Shown here: positions 9,548-19,600 of the stretch, one piece after another
Layout: each line of letters begins with the position of its first letter
Position numbering within the stretch: position 1 is the stretch's first letter
NCBI GenBank assembly: GCA_039105265.1
Contig: JAPFFF010000003.1
Span: forward strand, 5,642,001-5,706,000
Reading direction: 5' to 3'
DNA from: Tritrichomonas musculus
Taxonomy: Eukaryota; Parabasalia; Tritrichomonadida; Tritrichomonadidae
Length of the DNA stretch: 64,000 nucleotides
Notes under the pieces: model-generated
What the model saw: the letters and a program-made list of their open reading frames with translations, nothing else
Database searches by the model: none
Told to the model about the DNA's origin: nothing
Position numbers and translations under genes: made by a program

Positions 9548-11008
9548 ATGTCCAATCGTTCTTCTCCTCGAGCTGATCGTCCATCTTCAACATTTATCAC
9601 AGAAATGGGTAATTTTAAGCGTTCTAGTAATTTAAACCGAACTGGTCGTCGTAATTATAATGCTAACTCAATTAATAGGAAAAAATCTAATCTTCCAAGA
9701 ATCTCTGGGTCTCAATCTATGTTTTCATCAAATTTTGGACGTGTTGGATCTACTACCGAAATCGAGTTTGATCAAGGAAAGCTTGATCACATTTACGAAC
9801 TTTTAGTTAAAGATATAATGGATCTTAAAAGCGATATCGCGCCTATACGCCATACTTATCTAAAGTTAAAAGATAGATTGCTTTTTCAGAGGCAATGCTC
9901 AGTAAACTCAAACGAAAACTTTTTATTATCAGAGCAATATCCAGATTTACATAATGCAATTGGCGAAGGCGGTACATTTTCTGCACTTATTGAAGAATTT
10001 CAAATTGAGATTGATGATAACACAAACTTAATAAACGAATTAAAAAATAAGTTTTCTTCCTACTGGACTGTTAAACTATCATGCGAAAACGATAGAGGAC
10101 GTGACGAGCTTTCAGCAATGAAAGAAATGCTAAGTAATCTAAAATCACAGAAAAAAAGGCTAAATTCGAATCTTATCACTATAAAACAATCAGCAAATAT
10201 CGTTAAAATCGATAACCAACGAAAAGAAATGCATAAATTAATACTTAAAATTGCAAAAGCTGAACAGCGAAATCAAAAATTAATTAATTCTCTCCAAGAG
10301 CTTGAAAAAGAATTTGATTTAAGCCCGAGCACTACTTTAACCGATAATCTGTCAAATGAACCAACCGAAAATCCTAATACAAACAAAGTTAAGTTTATCT
10401 TAGACGACAATACCAATAATAGCGATAATGACAAAACTGCTAATAAAGCTAATGATACCACAAATAATACTAGTTCAAATTATAATTTTAACTTCATGAA
10501 TACACCAGTAGCTCAAGCTGCTTTTGATGAAGTTGAAGCACTAGAAAAAGAGCTAGCTGAAAAGAAACAATTATATTTGAAGAAATGTGATGAACTTATT
10601 ATAATTCGAAATAAACAACTTAATCAGCTTCAAAAACTCGAAAAGAAACAAAAATCAAATCAAAATAACGAAGAAAATAATAATAATAACACTTCAGACA
10701 AAAAATTTCATGTTACAGAGCCGAAGAAACCACCGACATCTTCAGCAAGAGCTAGAAAACCAATTAGTTCACCTCAAGGTTCTAAATCTAATCAAAAAGA
10801 TAAAACTTCAAATAGCCCTAAATCCATTAATGATAAAGATATTGAAGAGAATATTGTAAATAAACCCAGTAAAATGAGTAACGAAGAATTGATGTCTCAT
10901 TTAATGAATTTCAGTGAAAAGTCAAAAGGGGATGCTGCTGAAGAATTACAAGAAATTCCTATTGAAGAAGAAGAAGAAGGCGGTGGAGTACAAGTCGATG
11001 ATGAATAA
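9548..11008 (+). CDS. Coiled-coil protein of unknown function
   Basis: 486 residues, family not recognised. Residues 1-75 are Ser/Arg/Asn-rich and disordered. Residues about 78-260 and 325-365 are strongly heptad-like (KLDHIYELLVKDIMDLKSDI; ELEKELAEKKQLYLKKCDEL), pointing to a long coiled coil with a break. Between them and near the C terminus are Asn/Thr/Lys-rich linkers. The last 15 residues are acidic (IPIEEEEEGGG...VDDE). Such an architecture is common among cytoskeletal and flagellar-axoneme proteins of trichomonads, but that is only an analogy. The start is the first ATG of the frame. It runs convergently toward the karyopherin gene. Confidence 0.85.
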   Translation: MSNRSSPRADRPSSTFITEMGNFKRSSNLNRTGRRNYNANSINRKKSNLPRISGSQSMFSSNFGRVGSTTEIEFDQGKLDHIYELLVKDIMDLKSDIAPIRHTYLKLKDRLLFQRQCSVNSNENFLLSEQYPDLHNAIGEGGTFSALIEEFQIEIDDNTNLINELKNKFSSYWTVKLSCENDRGRDELSAMKEMLSNLKSQKKRLNSNLITIKQSANIVKIDNQRKEMHKLILKIAKAEQRNQKLINSLQELEKEFDLSPSTTLTDNLSNEPTENPNTNKVKFILDDNTNNSDNDKTANKANDTTNNTSSNYNFNFMNTPVAQAAFDEVEALEKELAEKKQLYLKKCDELIIIRNKQLNQLQKLEKKQKSNQNNEENNNNNTSDKKFHVTEPKKPPTSSARARKPISSPQGSKSNQKDKTSNSPKSINDKDIEENIVNKPSKMSNEELMSHLMNFSEKSKGDAAEELQEIPIEEEEEGGGVQVDDE

Positions 11009-11392
11009 TAATTGTATGGATGTTTGTAGTTTGTTCCCTATAAAATGTTTGAAAGCGATATTTTTATTTTGTTTGATTAATTAAATTATAAACTTTTTAA
11101 TCTTCTCTCTTTTTTTTAAATATAATTCAATCTGGAAATATATATAAAATGTCTGATGAATTGAGATTTCATTGCCATAAAAATAACCATTTTTTTGAGT
11201 ATATTAAACATCATAGTATGTAAGCTGATACTTGCATTCAAGTACATTTACACTTTTATCAATTAAAAAAAAAACAAAAAATTGAATTTAAATTGATCGT
11301 TACAGCCTTTTTATGAACAACAAAAAGATAAGAAACAATAAATAAATTAATATTAATTCATCCTAGAAAGTATCATCATCTTTCGCTTTGAT
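11009..11392. other. Convergent 3' spacer
   Basis: AT-rich spacer between two convergent genes, holding their 3' ends. No gene seen. Confidence 0.5.
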
Positions 11393-14179
11393 TCAAGATT
11401 CAATACTTTTTTGATATTCATTTAAAAATTGAACTTGGCTTGGATCGCATTTAACAAATAGGCTTGGGTTTTGCTGATTGGCATTGAAAAATTGAATCAG
11501 TAATGAAACAACTTCCTGATCAGAAAACCAAGGACAATTTTCTGTTACTTCTTCAAAATCATCAAAATCGAGATCATCATAATCGTCGTCACCACCATCA
11601 TTTTCCAAATTCTTCATCATCGACAAATTTGATTTATATACCAAGCTATTAAATGCCAGATTCAAAACAGATGATAGCAATATTGATTTTTGCTCATCGT
11701 TTATTTGCTCCAAGTTCAAAGCATTTATTGCAGCAGGAACTGATAAAGGAAATGTTAATTTCTGTTGCCAATAAGTAAAAACTACAGGAAATGCATCACC
11801 ACAAACATTCAATACAAGTGATGCATCAACAATAAATAAGGCATTCAAAAGCTTAACAATATCGTAATTATTAAAGTTATTATTTCCTTCATTTTCTTGG
11901 TTAAATAGAAATTGAATGAGTGGTACAATTTTCTGAACTATTGAAACAAAAAGATCACCACCATTTATAGTGATTACATCTTGCTTTAATCTTAAAACAA
12001 ATCCAGAAAAAGCAGGACAATAATTCTGAAACTCGTCAAAATCATTTATTTGGCGGAGCGAATTATTTATGAAATTGACCATGAATTCAATCGCTGGATG
12101 ATCATTTGGCATTTCAATTTCTTTGAATTCAATGAGCTCAATCAATTGATTAAATTCTTTGGAATATTCTGGGGTGAATATACTTGTGATCTCCCAATAT
12201 GACTGGATGAACAAAGGCGATTTTAAAATAATCTCCTTGAACAATGATAAATATGAATCAATAGCTGAACCAGGAATATTTTTAAAAAGTTGAACTAACG
12301 AATGGTAAATTGTCGGTAATAATTGAGCGGAAATTTGCTCCGATTTGGATAATATTGCTAGAAATGAAGAAAATGATTGAATTACCATGATTAATGTTGG
12401 AAAATCATCATTATTAGTGCTAGTAATATCGTTAATAATTTCAAGAAAATTGGTAACTAATGTTTGCGACAATGGAAGAAGCTTTTCACCAAAAATGGAA
12501 AAGAAATGAGTGAATGAGCCAATCAAGTCTGCAATTGAAGCTTCACGAGAAATATTCAAAAGAATTTGAAAAGTTTGTGCAAGCTTTTCCCCATATTGAT
12601 TGAATATTTCATCTTTTATGGAAGATAGACCTGGATCAGCTGTGATTTGACGAAGAATTGATGATATACATTCAATTGCATAGTAACGTGTCAATTTAAA
12701 TGGATTATCGACATGAACAAAACATATATGAATGAGTTCTTTTGAATATTTCAAATTTGTACATGAAGAAAGTAGAAGAAAAGATGCTGCAGTTGCAAAT
12801 TGATTATTAATATTATTATTGTCCAGCTCAAAAAGAGGATATATTTCACCAAAGAGTGATAAAACTGCATTGCTATTTTTATTTACAGCCAAATTAATGA
12901 CATTTGAAGACATATGAAAGATTGAAAATAAATTCAAATTATCTGTTTGATTATTGACGAACATTTGATAAGAATTAGCAATGCTTGAAATACATATTGA
13001 CAAAAGTATATCATGCTTTTTGGCACATTTGAATAAAATGTTAGACGATGATGCTTTCAAATCATTAAAATCATCGAAATCACAAATCTTTTGATTTTCA
13101 CAAATAAATCCTGATGGGTCATCGTAAGCCATTTTAAAATCATCCTCTGAGATAACAAAAAGAGGCGAAATTATATTCACTAATGTATTAGCTGCGTTTT
13201 CTTCGCCAACAGCTTTCCAAACAGTTTCATTTGAAAATATTCCTGATAAAAATCGAAGTGTGCTGCATTTAATAGGATTAGGTAATGCTGATTTAAGTAT
13301 TTCCTGAATAACTGGTAAAAAATTACTGATAAACTCAATACCAATGAAATTTGCTAAGTTAGGATTTGAATAGCATATCGATAAAAATTTCATTACTTTC
13401 TTTATAAACAATTCAAATAAAGGATCATTAGAAGTAATCTCTTTTATGCGAAAAGAATATTGAACCATTTCTTGAACCAAACTTGATAATATTCTATTTG
13501 AGTTAAATATTTGATGAAGCAAAGAACCATCAAATTTGAATAAATTTTTGATTAGTTGGTAACAATAAGTTATTAATTGAATGTTTCCATTCTTTTGCTG
13601 GAATGTATTTGAGACGAGTTGAATTAAGTTTTGTATAATGAACTGAACAAAAATTTGATTTGCGTTTTTTAAATTTTCAATATCGTTTGTTTCAGTTTTT
13701 TTATTAATTAATAAAAAAACAGAAAATAATGAATTAGATAAAATTAATGAACACAAAATTTCACCATCTTCATTTTCATTTGCGAATCCGTTAATTATCT
13801 CGGAATATATTTCTGGCCATTCATTTGTTAAGTAGGTTTTTTTGATTACATCAACTGTAAGATGTGTACACGGTAGAACTATTTGAGGAAGTGATGCTTT
13901 TATTAATTGCGGAATGAATTGAAAAATATATTTTCTTATTTCATGAGTAAAAGGAGAATTTTCAAGGTCCCAAAGCGAAAGTATAGAATTGTTTAAAAAT
14001 GTTATTCCTGATATCCTCAGATTAGCTGGGTTTGAAGGATTTAAAATAATATTAAATAAAGATGGGAAAAAATTAGGATGCGTTATGTTTTGAAAAAGAG
14101 TATTTTGGGCATTTTTAATAACCGTATCATTAGAACCAGAATATGTAGAACTCAGTAATGTTGAAATTTGAGATTCCAT
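11393..14179 (-). CDS. Importin-beta family karyopherin (importin-7/8-like)
   Basis: 928 residues of amphipathic helical (HEAT) repeats with an N-terminal importin-beta-like start (ILNPSNPANLRISGITFLNN). The best family marker is near residue 345: VNIISPLFVISEDDFKMAYD followed by DPSGFI, a DFDDFNDLK segment and NILFKCAKKHD. This corresponds to the importin-7/8 (yeast Sxm1/Nmd5) segment that carries EDDxELWxxDPxEYIRxK. Near the C terminus is an acidic patch (GGDDDYDDLDFDDFEE), also typical of importin-7. Length is a little under the usual about 1040. Expected role: Ran-dependent nuclear import (ribosomal proteins, histones). It shares a 106-bp divergent promoter region with the HECT ligase gene. 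Confidence 0.82.
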   Translation of the reverse strand: MESQISTLLSSTYSGSNDTVIKNAQNTLFQNITHPNFFPSLFNIILNPSNPANLRISGITFLNNSILSLWDLENSPFTHEIRKYIFQFIPQLIKASLPQIVLPCTHLTVDVIKKTYLTNEWPEIYSEIINGFANENEDGEILCSLILSNSLFSVFLLINKKTETNDIENLKNANQIFVQFIIQNLIQLVSNTFQQKNGNIQLITYCYQLIKNLFKFDGSLLHQIFNSNRILSSLVQEMVQYSFRIKEITSNDPLFELFIKKVMKFLSICYSNPNLANFIGIEFISNFLPVIQEILKSALPNPIKCSTLRFLSGIFSNETVWKAVGEENAANTLVNIISPLFVISEDDFKMAYDDPSGFICENQKICDFDDFNDLKASSSNILFKCAKKHDILLSICISSIANSYQMFVNNQTDNLNLFSIFHMSSNVINLAVNKNSNAVLSLFGEIYPLFELDNNNINNQFATAASFLLLSSCTNLKYSKELIHICFVHVDNPFKLTRYYAIECISSILRQITADPGLSSIKDEIFNQYGEKLAQTFQILLNISREASIADLIGSFTHFFSIFGEKLLPLSQTLVTNFLEIINDITSTNNDDFPTLIMVIQSFSSFLAILSKSEQISAQLLPTIYHSLVQLFKNIPGSAIDSYLSLFKEIILKSPLFIQSYWEITSIFTPEYSKEFNQLIELIEFKEIEMPNDHPAIEFMVNFINNSLRQINDFDEFQNYCPAFSGFVLRLKQDVITINGGDLFVSIVQKIVPLIQFLFNQENEGNNNFNNYDIVKLLNALFIVDASLVLNVCGDAFPVVFTYWQQKLTFPLSVPAAINALNLEQINDEQKSILLSSVLNLAFNSLVYKSNLSMMKNLENDGGDDDYDDLDFDDFEEVTENCPWFSDQEVVSLLIQFFNANQQNPSLFVKCDPSQVQFLNEYQKSIES

Positions 14180-14285
14180 ATTCTCTCACAAAGGTTGATC
14201 AACCATCATTTAAAATCAGAAAAGGCCAAATAATGACCTTATTTGATCATTCATTTTTTTTTCTAATAAAATCTTTAAAAAGTGT
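14180..14285. promoter_or_regulatory. Short bidirectional promoter region
   Basis: Only 106 bp separate the divergent start codons of the karyopherin and HECT genes, so both promoters must lie here. On the plus strand two overlapping TCATT initiator-like motifs occur at 14247-14255, about 30 bp before the HECT ATG. No TATA-like element stands out. Confidence 0.55.
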
Positions 14286-17200
14286 ATGAGTTACAGAGGT
14301 GGATCTGGAAATGCTAGCTCACAAACAGCTGCTTTTAAACGAATGCTAAATGATGTTCGATCTAATAAAACTGAAATTAAATTAAATGGTCTCGAAACAA
14401 TTGCAGAACAAATTGCTTTTTCTGATGGATCTTCACTTCGTAATTTTCCAGTACAAGAAGCGTGCAAAGAATTTGTTAAAATTGTTCAAAATTCAAATGA
14501 TATGGCTGTTTTAACTTTAACAACTCAATGCATCGTTAACTTATTGGATTCAATTCCTGATTCTTCACGACAATTAACAAATTTTAATTACATTCAAATC
14601 GCAAAAGAAAAAATGCAATACGAATTATCAAAAGGTGTTCTTGAAAATATAATTCATTCATTATGTACTCTTACCAAAACACGAGCGAGAGAAGTTGGTC
14701 AATTGTTGGGCGTAAAATTTATTCTAAAAAATTTAGAGACTTTAAGCGGACCTGAAAAACATTACGCCGTTGCAGCAATGGCTAGATTTACTTCTTATTA
14801 TGCTACATCAAAATTCGCACAATCTCTACCTACAATAGCCAACTATTTTACATCAAACGATGAGCAAATTGTTCATAATATGCTTTCAACTTTTACAAAC
14901 ATTTTAAATGCCGTCGGATTTTCGGATGTACCAAAAGAAACTATTGAAATTATGTGTGTTTCGCTTTCTATTGCTACAAATCCAAAAATAATTCTTCAAA
15001 TTCTTACTCTTCTTCAGCGTCTTATATTTCACAAAGAGTTTGGCGAATGCTTGATAGAAACCAATTTAAACTATGAAAATTTTCTAACAAATACAGATTT
15101 TGGCAATGATTTTCCAAAAATTCGATTAACAACAATGCAAATAATCAGATCCCTTCTTCCATCTCCAAACTTTCCAACTGGATTTTGGGAAAGTGAACGA
15201 GCTATTCCATCAAATTGCGAAAAGTTAGCTAAAGAAGTTCAACCAATATTAGTTAAATTATCACTTCAAAAAAGTTCTGACCTTAATTATGTTTATGCTA
15301 ATTTAGCAATGTCGTTAAAACTTTCGTCAGAGTCAGTTCCTTCTCAAATTTATCCAATATTAATTGCATCCTCTCAAGATACTAAGCTTGCCCCTTTTGT
15401 TTTGCTTCTTGCATTGAATCTTCCAGATAAAAATATGGTAAATTCATCAGGATTAACTGCGCATTTAGCTAAAATTAAGCTTGGACCAAGCTCATCTGAC
15501 CCTGAATCAGAATCAAGTCAACCTACTAATATTAATCAATGGTATAGGCATAACATTGGAATTTTAAGATCATTAACTGGATTGAATCGAACAAAATTTG
15601 CCAAACCTTCTTCGTTTAAAAAATTCAATGATATTTTTGAATTTATCGACACATCTACTATGTCAGCATTCGAACTTCAAGCTGCTGGTTACATTGATCG
15701 CTTTTTAGAATTAATGCGAATGGAAGGTCTTAAAAACACATATGATTTCAGTCATATCCGCGACATTCTTCATCAAATTATAACTTATTCTAATATACCA
15801 GAACTAATTGATCCATTTGAATCTCATAGTTCTAGAGAATTTGCAAATGGATCAATTATTGTTGACGTAAAATGTAATAACAAAACTTACAAGAACAAGA
15901 AATTCGAAAATGAATCACTTTTCATTGCAATTGAAGCTTGGTATAATGAAACAATTAATCACGTAACAACAAATGATATGCTCGACGCGGCTCGCATAAG
16001 TGGCCGACTTGGGCAAATCGTTTCGCTTGAACATGCTCAAAATATAACATATACGCATATCGGAATTCTTCATCGAGCTTTTGGGACAAAGAATTATCAA
16101 CGATACTCATTCAAAATGAGCAATAAAAAATACTCTGCTTGCGATAATTTATTTCAATCGATTGCACGATCATTATCTTCTCCAGAAAGCTGGCCAATTG
16201 TCACACCTTCAATAGAATTAATTGAAGAATCCAATGATTCATCATCAATTGTCATGTCTCCTTTAGATGTACCTCGAAATAACGTTCCAAATAAAGTTGT
16301 TTTTGAAATATTGCAACTCATTCATATCTACTCTCCTGAAATTGATTTATATTCAGTCGAATTTGAAAATGCTCTTTCACCACATTTGAAATCATTCTTT
16401 TTAGATATCGGCCTCTTTTCACCAGCTGTTCAAATTGCTGTTAATTATCCATTCTTGTTCAACTTCGAGTTTCGTTCAATTGTTGTAAGATTAATTGCAC
16501 CAGATTTCTTTTCTGCACTTTCATTTGCGCAAAAATCAATATTCGAATCAACAGAAAAACTTCGCGATGGCCGTATGTTTAATCATTGCACTGTAACCCG
16601 AAGCAATCTTTTTGATGATGGAGTTATATTAATGAATTCAATTGCAAAAGGACCACTCCAACTTGATATTTGTTTTGAAAATGAAGCAGGCTTTGGCGTA
16701 GGCCCCACCAAAGAATTCTTTTCTGCATTAGCAATTGAATTCACTCGTAATCGAACAAAAATGTGGCGATCAGATAATATTACTTCATCAAATACAGTCC
16801 AACGACAAACAATAAGTGTTCGTGGCGGTGGAACAAGTAATAATTCTCGTAAAAAGAAAGGAAAAAATAGAGGTGCAAAATCAAACCTTTTGCTTTCGAC
16901 AAGTTCTAATTCCCCAAGTTTTACGCCATCAGAATTCGCTTGGACCAAAATAGGCCTTTTCCCGCAATATGGTGCTAATCCAGAATATTTCTTCGCTTTG
17001 GGAGTTTTATGTGCCAAAGCAGTTGCCATGAATTCCGTTTTATCAATTCCTTTCAGCGTGGAATTTTTCAAATTAATCAAAGGGGAACATTTGACAATGG
17101 AAGAAATTGATTCAGCTTATGCCCAATCGTTAAAAAGCCGTGAAGGACTAGTTGGGCTTCAATTTGTATACCCAGGAAATGAAAATATAGAGCTTGTACC

Positions 17201-17759
17201 AGGTGGAAAACTGAAATTTGTGACCATGGATAATGTCGATGAATATGTAAAACTTGTTGAAGATTTTGTTTTTGGCTCAAAATTGCAGCCAATTAGACAG
17301 AGCTTTTGCGACGGCTTTAATACTGTTTTTCAGCGAGGTATTTGGAATTTATTTGAAGCGCGAGAGTTAAGAACTTTAATTGCAGGTGAAGAAGTTAATA
17401 TAACAATGAAAGATTTGACAAATTATGTTGAAATTTCTCATGGATATGAAAGCAATTCACCTCAAATAAAAATGCTTTTTGATATTTTAGTAGAATTTGA
17501 TAATCATGAAAAATCTCTATTTGTTAAATTTATTACAGGAAGTGAAAGGCTCCCAATTGGCGGACTTGCTTCTCTTCAACCGCAGCTTGCTGTTGCCAAG
17601 AAAATTGATGAAAGTATCCAAAATCAAGATGATGCTCTTCCTTCAGTCATGACATGTACTCATTATTTCAAACTTCCTCCATATTCAACAAAAGAGAAAA
17701 TGAAAGAAAAAATATTGCTAGCAATTACTGAAGGGCAAGGAGCTTTTCTTCTCACTTAA
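14286..17759 (+). CDS. HECT E3 ubiquitin ligase, TRIP12/UFD4-like
   Basis: 1157 residues. The N-terminal third is armadillo-type helices like those of TRIP12/UFD4 (FKRMLNDVRSN ... LKLNGLETIAEQIAFSD; LRNFPVQEACKEFVKIVQ). The HECT domain fills about 720-1157: EAGFGVGPTKEFFSALAIEF, a Ser/Lys-rich insertion (about 830-880), YFFALGVLCAKAV, GEHLTMEEIDS and the C lobe LPSVMTCTHYFKLPPY, where Cys1124 is the expected ubiquitin-thioester cysteine. It ends AITEGQGAFLLT, the usual HECT terminus. All hallmark residues are present, so it should be active. TRIP12/UFD4 enzymes act in ubiquitin-fusion degradation; the substrate here is unknown. No WWE domain is apparent. The middle (400-700) is less conserved. 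Confidence 0.92.
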   Translation: MSYRGGSGNASSQTAAFKRMLNDVRSNKTEIKLNGLETIAEQIAFSDGSSLRNFPVQEACKEFVKIVQNSNDMAVLTLTTQCIVNLLDSIPDSSRQLTNFNYIQIAKEKMQYELSKGVLENIIHSLCTLTKTRAREVGQLLGVKFILKNLETLSGPEKHYAVAAMARFTSYYATSKFAQSLPTIANYFTSNDEQIVHNMLSTFTNILNAVGFSDVPKETIEIMCVSLSIATNPKIILQILTLLQRLIFHKEFGECLIETNLNYENFLTNTDFGNDFPKIRLTTMQIIRSLLPSPNFPTGFWESERAIPSNCEKLAKEVQPILVKLSLQKSSDLNYVYANLAMSLKLSSESVPSQIYPILIASSQDTKLAPFVLLLALNLPDKNMVNSSGLTAHLAKIKLGPSSSDPESESSQPTNINQWYRHNIGILRSLTGLNRTKFAKPSSFKKFNDIFEFIDTSTMSAFELQAAGYIDRFLELMRMEGLKNTYDFSHIRDILHQIITYSNIPELIDPFESHSSREFANGSIIVDVKCNNKTYKNKKFENESLFIAIEAWYNETINHVTTNDMLDAARISGRLGQIVSLEHAQNITYTHIGILHRAFGTKNYQRYSFKMSNKKYSACDNLFQSIARSLSSPESWPIVTPSIELIEESNDSSSIVMSPLDVPRNNVPNKVVFEILQLIHIYSPEIDLYSVEFENALSPHLKSFFLDIGLFSPAVQIAVNYPFLFNFEFRSIVVRLIAPDFFSALSFAQKSIFESTEKLRDGRMFNHCTVTRSNLFDDGVILMNSIAKGPLQLDICFENEAGFGVGPTKEFFSALAIEFTRNRTKMWRSDNITSSNTVQRQTISVRGGGTSNNSRKKKGKNRGAKSNLLLSTSSNSPSFTPSEFAWTKIGLFPQYGANPEYFFALGVLCAKAVAMNSVLSIPFSVEFFKLIKGEHLTMEEIDSAYAQSLKSREGLVGLQFVYPGNENIELVPGGKLKFVTMDNVDEYVKLVEDFVFGSKLQPIRQSFCDGFNTVFQRGIWNLFEARELRTLIAGEEVNITMKDLTNYVEISHGYESNSPQIKMLFDILVEFDNHEKSLFVKFITGSERLPIGGLASLQPQLAVAKKIDESIQNQDDALPSVMTCTHYFKLPPYSTKEKMKEKILLAITEGQGAFLLT

Positions 17760-17932
17760 ATTTTGTGTATTTTTTATTTGTTTATTAAAATATTTTTTAT
17801 TTAATTTGATGCACTATTAACAATTTTTTGATTCTTCAATTTTTCAGCTTTTCAAAAAAGTCGTTATAATAAGACTTGATCACTTAAGAAAAAAGTTAAG
17901 GCCAAAAATTTATTTATTAATTCACCATTAAA

Positions 17933-19246
17933 ATGATGCTCTTTTTGGTTTTTACTTTTATATACTTTTCATATTCAAAACAAAGATATGGAATTATGAT
18001 TGATGCAGGTAGCTCGGGAACAAGAGCACACATATTTACATGGAAATCAACAAAAGGAATGCCGAATGTCCAACCTGCTTCAAATGGAACACATCCATTT
18101 TTACATAAAGTCAAAATTCCACTTGCAAAATCCGCTCAAGATATGTCATTAATCGAAACAATTTTTAAACCAATCATTATTTATGCATCACAAAAAATCC
18201 CTTCATCTTATTTAGAGAAAACACGTATTTATGTCTATGCTACAGCTGGTATGCGATTGCTAAACGATATAGATCAAGAGAGAGTTCTTAATGCAACAAC
18301 AGCTTATTTAAAAGAACATTCTCCATTCAAAGTCAAACCTGGCAATGTCAGAATTATTGATGGAATTGAGGAAGGAATTTTTGGATGGATATCAGTTAAC
18401 CATCTTTTGGGTAATTTTATTAATAATCGTCCAACAGTTGGCGCACTAGATATGGGCGGGGCATCATTCCAAATTGCTCTTGAAGTTACTCCTAAAGAAA
18501 AACCATTACAGGTAGTCAAAATTGGCCCTAAACGTTTTCCGATGTATGCATATTCTTACTTAGGATATGGCGCAAACGAAGCTTTGAAATCAGTTACGAG
18601 AGCATTATATGCAATTACACCCAAAACCGAAACAGAATTTAAGCATCCTTGCTATCCAAAAAATTTCAAAGACAATTATAAGAGCAGGAAATTTGTTGGA
18701 ACTGGTAACTTTGAAGAATGCTCAGCATTAACAGAACAAATATTGCTTGAGGCTGCATCATTTTTATCAATTCAAGTCCCAAGTCTCTCAACAACTAATA
18801 AATTTGTTGCTATGTCTTCTTTTTACTACGCCAACGATTTCTTGAAACTATCAGCTACGTCATCTTTAGCAGAACTCAAGGATTCATCATCAAAATTCTG
18901 CTCAACTGATTATAACGAGTATTCTCAAAATAATAAAGTTAATGAATACACTCCAACCTATTGTTGGTATCCAGTATATCAATGGAATTTATTGACAAAA
19001 GGTTATAAATTTGCGGATGGAAAAACACAAGTTGATAAAAGAGATGATATTAACGGAGCTGAATTGTCATGGGCTATTGGAGCAATGCTAAGTCATGTAG
19101 CCGACATTGAAATTGAGGAAGAGCCGAATCTTGCATATCCTTTCTTACTTGCTGCTAATGTCCTAGCATTTTTTGTTTTACTTCCAATATATATAGTTAG
19201 TGAAAGAAGAAGAAAAGCTCCACGCAGATATAGTATGAAACAGTAA
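17933..19246 (+). CDS. GDA1/CD39 family apyrase (NTPDase)
   Basis: 437 residues. An N-terminal hydrophobic segment (2-15) acts as signal or anchor. Apyrase-conserved regions follow in order: ACR1 DAGSSGTRAHIF (about 24), ACR2 YATAGMRLL (about 102), ACR3 IEEGIFGWISVNHLLG (about 143), ACR4 LDMGGASFQIAL (about 172), and a later WAIGAML block. A C-terminal transmembrane helix (PFLLAANVLAFFVLLPIYIV) precedes a basic tail RRRKAPRR. This is the two-anchor ectonucleotidase or Golgi NDPase topology. It hydrolyses nucleoside tri- or diphosphates, either at the surface (purine salvage, on which trichomonads depend) or in the secretory lumen. ATG ATG starts immediately downstream of a TCACC motif at 17922. 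Confidence 0.93.
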   Translation: MMLFLVFTFIYFSYSKQRYGIMIDAGSSGTRAHIFTWKSTKGMPNVQPASNGTHPFLHKVKIPLAKSAQDMSLIETIFKPIIIYASQKIPSSYLEKTRIYVYATAGMRLLNDIDQERVLNATTAYLKEHSPFKVKPGNVRIIDGIEEGIFGWISVNHLLGNFINNRPTVGALDMGGASFQIALEVTPKEKPLQVVKIGPKRFPMYAYSYLGYGANEALKSVTRALYAITPKTETEFKHPCYPKNFKDNYKSRKFVGTGNFEECSALTEQILLEAASFLSIQVPSLSTTNKFVAMSSFYYANDFLKLSATSSLAELKDSSSKFCSTDYNEYSQNNKVNEYTPTYCWYPVYQWNLLTKGYKFADGKTQVDKRDDINGAELSWAIGAMLSHVADIEIEEEPNLAYPFLLAANVLAFFVLLPIYIVSERRRKAPRRYSMKQ

Positions 19247-19600
19247 TCGTTCTTATATATATATATATTCATTAAATTATCTATTTATTTATATATAAAA
19301 TAACAATTAAAGAGGTAAGTTTTAATTATTTATTTACTGTTAAAAAATATAATATCTCTACTTTAACTAATTTGGATTACAAGTGTTGGTCCAGAATTTA
19401 AGATTTAAATAACATATGGTTAATAAAAGGAAATTTTTTCTAAACAATTGTTTAGAAATTGAGCAATCTTATATCACTATATTAATCATGTTTCAAAAAG
19501 TCTAATAATAAAATTTACTCATAAATAAATAATAATAAAAATAATAATAAAAAAACGCAACATTCAAAGACAAATCATTCCATTGAAAACATAAAGGCTT
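19247..19600. other. Convergent spacer with TA run
   Basis: Holds the 3' ends of two convergent genes and a TA microsatellite at about 19254-19268. No gene seen. Confidence 0.5.

Noticed and set aside
16583-17292. Minus-strand frames inside the HECT ligase gene
   Set aside because: Antisense shadows of a strongly conserved coding region.
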